Assembly: GCA_045130275.1 (NCBI GenBank) | Contig: JBGUPL010000099.1 | Location: forward strand, 1 to 35,364 | Origin: F23-D06 sp045130275 | GTDB taxonomy: Bacteria > Bacteroidota > Bacteroidia > Bacteroidales > WCHB1-69 | Direction of reading: 5' to 3' | DNA length: 35,364 bases | Shown: piece after piece, positions 31,095-35,364 of the stretch | Position numbering within the stretch: the stretch's first letter is position 1 | Layout: every line of letters starts with the position of its first letter | Position numbers and translations under genes: made by a program | The notes under the pieces: generated by a model | The model's database searches: none | Seen by the model: only the letters and a program-made list of their open reading frames with translations | Told to the model about the DNA's origin: nothing

Positions 31095-31102
31095 TACTTT
31101 TG
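31095..31102 (+). promoter_or_regulatory. -7 box, TACTTTTG, for the S9 peptidase
   Basis: TACTTTTG is followed by CACTTTCAAA, close to the GCATTTTCAAA that follows the boxes at 25862 and 27134. The start codon is 37 bp downstream. Confidence 0.7.
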
Positions 31103-31138
31103 CACTTTCAAATTTCGGACAATCAAAATTCCATCAAT

Positions 31139-33244
31139 ATGAAGAAACTTTTTATCGCAATCGCGCTGCTGGCACTGGTTTGTGCCTGCACGAAAAAACA
31201 GGAACAGACCGGTGAAAAGGTCATCGGGAAGCCGGAAATCCAGGTCCAGGACGGCCGTTTCACCCCCGAGGTGATGTGGGCGTTGGGCAAGATGACCGAA
31301 AAGGCCGTTTCCCCCGACGGTTCCCAGATCGCCTACACGGTGACCTATTACGACATGGAGCAGAACAAGGGCAACGCCGAAATCTACCTCATGACCTCCG
31401 AGGGCAAGAACGTCTCGCGCCTCACCACCACCGCCTCCTCCGAGTTCAACCTCGTGTGGGACGATGACGAAACGCTGCTCTTCTGCCGCGACAACCACAT
31501 CATCTCCATGACCGTGAAGAACGGCCGCGAGAAGGAGATCGCCACCCATGAGCGCGGCTTCGAGGGCTTCAAGCTCGCCCCCGACGGCAAGTCCATCGTC
31601 TTCATCACCACCAAACCCGTGGTGCGCCCCGGCCACCTCGACAAACTCTACGCCGGCCTCGACAAAACCACCGGCCGTATCAACGAGGACCTCATGTATC
31701 GTCACTGGGACAACTGGGTGGATGAATACCCGCAGATTTTCCTTGCTGAATTTGGCGACAAGGTGGATGTAGAGCACGCTGTATGCCTCATCGACAGCAC
31801 TTTCGAGTGCCCGATGCGCCCGTGGGGCGGTGTCGAGCAGTACAACTACAGCCCCGACAGCAAGAAAATCGCCTACACCTGCCGCAAGAAAACCGGTTAC
31901 GACTACGCACACTCCACCAACAGCGACATCTTCCTGTATGATATTGAGAAAAAAACGACCACGAACCTCAGCGAAGGCATCATGGGCTACGACCAGAACC
32001 CCGTGTTCAGCCACAATGGCAAGTATATCGCGTGGGAGAGCATGGAGCGCGACGGCTACGAGAGCGATCTTATCCGCCTGATGGTGATGGATCTCGAAAC
32101 CGGTGAACGCACCAACATGTCCGAAAACTTCGACTACTACTTCACCGGCATCAGCTGGACCGATGACGACAAGGAGATTCTCGGCGTGGTCTATTACCGC
32201 GGCACCGACCAGATCTTCGCCTGCAACCGCGAGACCAAGGAGTTCCGCCAGATCTCCTACGGTTATCACGATGTTCACAGCTTCGAACTGGTCAACGGCA
32301 AACTCTACGCCGACCAAGTGTCAATGCAATATCCATCAGAGATTTACGTCTATAACCTGACTGACAACAAGGGCGAGGGCAAGAAAATTTCCTCCATCAA
32401 CGACGACATTCTCTCGCAAGTGCGTATGGGCAAGGTCGAGGAGCACTGGATCAAGACCGTTGATGGCAAGGACATGCTCACTTGGCTGATCTATCCGTAC
32501 AACTACGACAGCACGAAGACCTATCCGGCACTGCTCTACTGCGAGGGCGGTCCGCAATCCGAGGTGGGCCAGTTCTGGAGCACGCGCTGGAACTTCATGG
32601 TGATGAGCGGCGGCGAATACTTTATCATCGCCCCGAACCGTCGCGGCACCGTGGGCTTCGGCCAAGCGTGGACCGAGGAGATCAGCGGCGACTACGGCGG
32701 ACTCTGCATGCAGGATTACATGCGGGCAGCGGACTTCTTCGCCGACAGTGTGAAACAGATTGACAAAGAGCGACTTGGTGCGTGCGGTGCCAGCTTCGGC
32801 GGCTACAGCGTCTATTGGCTCGCCGGTCACAACCACGACGTGAAGGGCTACAACGACGGCCGTCGTTTCAAGGCCTTCCTGGCTCACAACGGCATGTTCA
32901 ACTTCGAACAGCAATATTTAGAGACCGAAGAGATGTGGTTCGACAACTGGGACATCGGCGGTCCCTACTGGGATTGGAACAATCCGCAGGTCAAGAAGAG
33001 TTACGCCAACTCCCCGCACCTTTTCGTGGATAAGTGGAACACCCCGATTTGTGTGATCCACAGCGAGTTCGACTTCCGCATCGTGGCTTCCGAGGGTATG
33101 GCTGCCTATAACGCAGCGCAAATGCGCCACATTCCGAGCCGTTACCTCTACTTCCCGGATGAAACCCACTGGGTGCTGAAACCGCAGAACAGTCTGCTCT
33201 GGCACCGCAACTTCATTGATTGGTTCGACACGAATCTGAAGTAG
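31139..33244 (+). CDS. S9 family peptidase, DPP5-like
   Basis: A 701-aa exported serine peptidase starting MKKLFIAIALLALVCACTKK. The frame extends to 31100, but that part covers the promoter. LVCAC is a possible lipobox, so it may be a lipoprotein. A beta-propeller domain (SPDGSQIAYTVTYY, FKLAPDGKSIVFITTKP, YSPDSKKIAYTCRK) comes first, then an alpha/beta-hydrolase domain. The triad is S552 in GASFGG, D645 in SEFDFRI and H677 in DETHW; the Asp-His spacing equals that of Porphyromonas DPP5. DPP5 removes dipeptides with hydrophobic second residues, aiding peptide use. A strong terminator follows 23 bp later. Confidence 0.9.
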   Translation: MKKLFIAIALLALVCACTKKQEQTGEKVIGKPEIQVQDGRFTPEVMWALGKMTEKAVSPDGSQIAYTVTYYDMEQNKGNAEIYLMTSEGKNVSRLTTTASSEFNLVWDDDETLLFCRDNHIISMTVKNGREKEIATHERGFEGFKLAPDGKSIVFITTKPVVRPGHLDKLYAGLDKTTGRINEDLMYRHWDNWVDEYPQIFLAEFGDKVDVEHAVCLIDSTFECPMRPWGGVEQYNYSPDSKKIAYTCRKKTGYDYAHSTNSDIFLYDIEKKTTTNLSEGIMGYDQNPVFSHNGKYIAWESMERDGYESDLIRLMVMDLETGERTNMSENFDYYFTGISWTDDDKEILGVVYYRGTDQIFACNRETKEFRQISYGYHDVHSFELVNGKLYADQVSMQYPSEIYVYNLTDNKGEGKKISSINDDILSQVRMGKVEEHWIKTVDGKDMLTWLIYPYNYDSTKTYPALLYCEGGPQSEVGQFWSTRWNFMVMSGGEYFIIAPNRRGTVGFGQAWTEEISGDYGGLCMQDYMRAADFFADSVKQIDKERLGACGASFGGYSVYWLAGHNHDVKGYNDGRRFKAFLAHNGMFNFEQQYLETEEMWFDNWDIGGPYWDWNNPQVKKSYANSPHLFVDKWNTPICVIHSEFDFRIVASEGMAAYNAAQMRHIPSRYLYFPDETHWVLKPQNSLLWHRNFIDWFDTNLK

Positions 33245-33266
33245 CCTGTTGCGAGAGCACACTTGC

Positions 33267-33306
33267 AAAAAAAAGCGGGAATCAACAAGATTCCCGCTTT
33301 TTTTTT
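33267..33306. terminator. Strong bidirectional-looking terminator
   Basis: A perfect 10-bp stem AGCGGGAATC ... GATTCCCGCT with a 5-nt loop is flanked by an A run (33267-33274) and a T run (33298-33306). It ends the S9 peptidase transcript. Confidence 0.92.
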
Positions 33307-33437
33307 GCATCCGGAAAGCATGTATAGACGGTACCTCTCCATGGGCCAACGGCAATGAGATTCCAAAGTCCGCCCGCTTCGGACCTCATTTTTTCCGCTT
33401 CAGACCGATTCTTCATCATCACCCGGCGAAACATTCC

Positions 33438-33445
33438 TACTTTCG
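33438..33445 (+). promoter_or_regulatory. -7 box, TACTTTCG, for the TolC/HlyD operon
   Basis: TACTTTCGCGGCC lies 30 bp before the start codon at 33475 and starts the last transcription unit of the window. A weak GTCCG ... CGGAC hairpin is upstream at 33368-33384. Confidence 0.6.
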
Positions 33446-33474
33446 CGGCCTGAATCAACGAAGATAACGGAAAG

Positions 33475-34941
33475 ATGAAAAAAGTGAATGTAACCCTTTG
33501 GATGGCAGTCCTGCTTTGGGCAATTCCCCTCGCGCAGGCGCAGCAGGCCTTGAGTTTGGAAGAGTGCCGCCGCCTCGCCGCCGAGTCCAACAACCGGCTG
33601 AAAATCGCCGAGGAGAAGGTGGAGGAGACCGATGCCCTGAAAGGCGCGGCCATCGCGAACTTTTTCCCGAAGATTTCGGTGAACGGGACGTACAACTGGA
33701 ACCAGAAGAGCATCGCCCTGCTCAGCGACGAGCAACAGCATTCCATCAACACCATGGGCACCACGATGATGGCGTCCTACAACACCTCAGTGGAGGATTT
33801 TGCGGGAAGGCTTTCGCAGGTGGATCCTCGAATCGGGCAGGCGCTGTTAGACGCATATGGTTCCGTGAGTCCCGAGGAGATGCTGAACGACATGGGGCAT
33901 CAGATCACCGATGCCTTCAACATCGATATGACTCACGTCTTCGCCGGGGCGGTCACGGTGTCGGAGCCCGTCTATATGGGTGGCAAGATACGTGCCATGT
34001 ACCAGCTATCCAAACTGTCGAACGAGGCGGCCAAGCTTCAGGTTGACAAGCAGAAGGAGGAGCTGATGATTCAGGTTGACGAAGCCTACTGGCGAGTGGT
34101 TTCCCTGCAGCACAAGCAGGAGCTGGCCCGGCAGTACTGCGCACTGCTCGACACGCTGAGCCACGACGTGGAGGTCATGTTAGAGGAGGGGGTGGCCACG
34201 CCGAGCGACGTGACCAAGGTCCGGGTGAAGCTGAACGAGGCGCGGATGAGCCTCACCAAGGCGGAAAACGGCCTGGCCCTCTCGAAAATGGCCCTTTACC
34301 AGCTTTGCGGCCTCGATTTGCGCGGCGATTACCGCGTCACGGAGGACAACACCGCGCGGATGTTCCAGCCCGAAGTCTCGCTCGACATGCAGCAGGTGTG
34401 GGACAACCGCACGGAAATCAAGCTGTTGGAGCTCGGCGACCGGCTGGCCCGCACCAACGTGCGCATCGCCACCTCCGGACTGCTGCCGAATGTGGCCGTC
34501 AGCAGCTCCTATCTCGTGAGCAACCCCAACATCCTCAACGGCTACCAGAACAAGTTCGGCGGCATGTTCACTGCCGGGGTGGTCGTCAACATCCCCATCT
34601 GCCATGTCAACGACATCTACGCGGTGAAGGCTGCCAGGCACCGTCGCAACCAGGTGCAATACAAGCTGGAAGAGGCGAAAGGCATGATTGAGCTGCAGGT
34701 GAACAAGCTGAACTACGAGTTGGAGGTGGCCAACAAGAAATTAGCGCAGGCACAGAGCAACCTGGAAAACGCCGAGGAGAATCTGCGGCTGGCCGACGAG
34801 TCTTTCGAGGCGGGCGTGATCAGCAGCAGCGACCTGATGGCCGCCCAGACCGCCTGGCTCAGTGCCAAGTCGGAGGTGGTGGATGCGGAAATCGAAACGC
34901 GGATGGACTACCTTTACCTCCAGCAGGCGTTGGGCAGATAA
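33475..34941 (+). CDS. TolC-family outer-membrane efflux protein (second copy)
   Basis: A 488-aa protein with a signal peptide MKKVNVTLWMAVLLWAIPLA ending AQAQ. The OEP repeats are clear: ALSLEECRRLAAESNNRLKI, VTVSEPVYMGGKIRAMYQLS, long helices, and the second-half helix EAGVISSSDLMAAQTAWLSA. It differs clearly from the TolC-like protein at 19672 in length and sequence. It is followed 52 bp later by a HlyD-type adaptor gene, so it belongs to a tripartite exporter whose pump should lie just beyond the window. Substrate is not predictable from this part. Confidence 0.93.
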   Translation: MKKVNVTLWMAVLLWAIPLAQAQQALSLEECRRLAAESNNRLKIAEEKVEETDALKGAAIANFFPKISVNGTYNWNQKSIALLSDEQQHSINTMGTTMMASYNTSVEDFAGRLSQVDPRIGQALLDAYGSVSPEEMLNDMGHQITDAFNIDMTHVFAGAVTVSEPVYMGGKIRAMYQLSKLSNEAAKLQVDKQKEELMIQVDEAYWRVVSLQHKQELARQYCALLDTLSHDVEVMLEEGVATPSDVTKVRVKLNEARMSLTKAENGLALSKMALYQLCGLDLRGDYRVTEDNTARMFQPEVSLDMQQVWDNRTEIKLLELGDRLARTNVRIATSGLLPNVAVSSSYLVSNPNILNGYQNKFGGMFTAGVVVNIPICHVNDIYAVKAARHRRNQVQYKLEEAKGMIELQVNKLNYELEVANKKLAQAQSNLENAEENLRLADESFEAGVISSSDLMAAQTAWLSAKSEVVDAEIETRMDYLYLQQALGR

Positions 34942-34993
34942 ACCGTATTGCCAATATTTTTTCAATAAGTAAAAAACTAAGTATCAGTAGAAT

Positions 34994-35364
34994 ATGGAAA
35001 CAACAAAACGAAATTTATGGATAGGGATCGGGGTGGTAATCGCCGTGGTGGCCATCGTCGCCCTGATTGGAATCATCGCCCTGCGCCCGGAGCCGGAACT
35101 ACTGACGGGTGAGGTGGAAGCCAACGAATACCGGGTCTCCAACAAGGTGCCGGGTCGCGTGGACACGTTTTACGTGCATGAGTCCCAGCGCGTGAAAGCC
35201 GGCGACACCTTGGTCTATATCAGCAGTCCCGAGGTGGATGCGAAGTTGACGCAGGCCAAGGCGGCGCGTGCGGCGGCCAGCGCCCAAAGCAGCAAGGCCG
35301 CCAACGGTGCGCGCCAGCAGCAGATTGCCTCCGCGTATGAGATGTGGCAGAAGGCGAAGGCCGG
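34994..35364 (+). CDS. HlyD/MFP-family periplasmic adaptor, 5' part (partial)
   Basis: The first 123 codons are present and run off the window. A single membrane anchor (IGIGVVIAVVAIVALIGIIA, residues 10-29) is followed by LLTGEVEANEYRVSNKVPGR and FYVHESQRVKAGDTLVYISS, the lipoyl/barrel-sandwich half-motif, and then the start of a coiled-coil hairpin (SPEVDAKLTQAKAARAAASA). This layout fits EmrA/YhiI-type membrane-fusion proteins that join an inner-membrane pump to TolC. In Bacteroidota such genes are often followed by ABC-2 type permeases, but the downstream gene is not visible. The start ATG follows 52 bp after the TolC gene. Confidence 0.9.
   Translation, partial: METTKRNLWIGIGVVIAVVAIVALIGIIALRPEPELLTGEVEANEYRVSNKVPGRVDTFYVHESQRVKAGDTLVYISSPEVDAKLTQAKAARAAASAQSSKAANGARQQQIASAYEMWQKAKA

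Noticed and set aside
31094..32317. 407-aa open frame on the minus strand
   Set aside because: It is antisense to the DPP5-like peptidase, whose propeller repeats and catalytic triad are clear on the plus strand.

Overview
The window looks like the chromosome of a moderately GC-rich member of the Bacteroidales (Bacteroidota). The evidence is the run of -7 boxes of the TAnnTTTG type (at 1665, 3324, 4804, 14299, 16341, 25862, 27134 and 31095 on the plus strand, and several on the minus strand), signal peptides ending in AQ, the mostly weak Shine-Dalgarno signals, and phylum-typical proteins: the ~470-aa arginine decarboxylase form, bacterial acyl-ACP thioesterase, a DPP5-like S9 peptidase, and a YoeB toxin with a DUF2683-like antitoxin. 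No tRNA, rRNA, CRISPR array, transposase or prophage gene was seen.

Layout. 1-5050: the 3' end of a 2-oxoacid:ferredoxin oxidoreductase beta subunit, an N-acetylhexosamine 1-kinase-like gene (minus), trhA and a small outer-membrane barrel, arginine decarboxylase, and the SRP RNA gene. 5051-7180: two tRNA-modification genes (Sua5/YciO/TsaC family and mnmE). 7288-13620 (minus): a probable transcription unit SRPBCC protein - lptB - large TPR protein - acyl-ACP thioesterase - short chorismate synthase. 13713-16328: divergent cytidine deaminase and a secreted beta-helix protein. 16409-22256: M13 peptidase, carbamate kinase, a TolC-like protein and carboxynorspermidine decarboxylase. 22508-25802: the most accessory-looking part, with an HsdR_N-type PD-(D/E)XK protein, two paralogous Cys-cluster membrane or secreted proteins, and a toxin-antitoxin module between them. 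25884-31000: sialidase, AGCS symporter, pyridoxal kinase and a His-rich COG0523 GTPase. 31139-35364: a DPP5-like peptidase, then the start of a TolC/HlyD exporter operon that runs off the window.

Two themes stand out. First, most spacers carry short tandem arrays of period 7 (sometimes 6 or 8) with many unrelated unit sequences, often next to or around small palindromic elements. Start or stop codons of about nine genes lie inside or directly against these arrays. Second, at 23009-25802 a promoter core (61 bp, one mismatch) and a 5' coding module (212 bp, about 95% identical) occur twice. One copy has a YoeB toxin-antitoxin cassette between promoter and gene; the other has a three-hairpin repeat element. 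Both paralogs start with a ~60-residue charged module carrying a C-x5-C-x3-C-x2-C cluster, placed before a signal-peptide-like segment. This is the best candidate for something undescribed.
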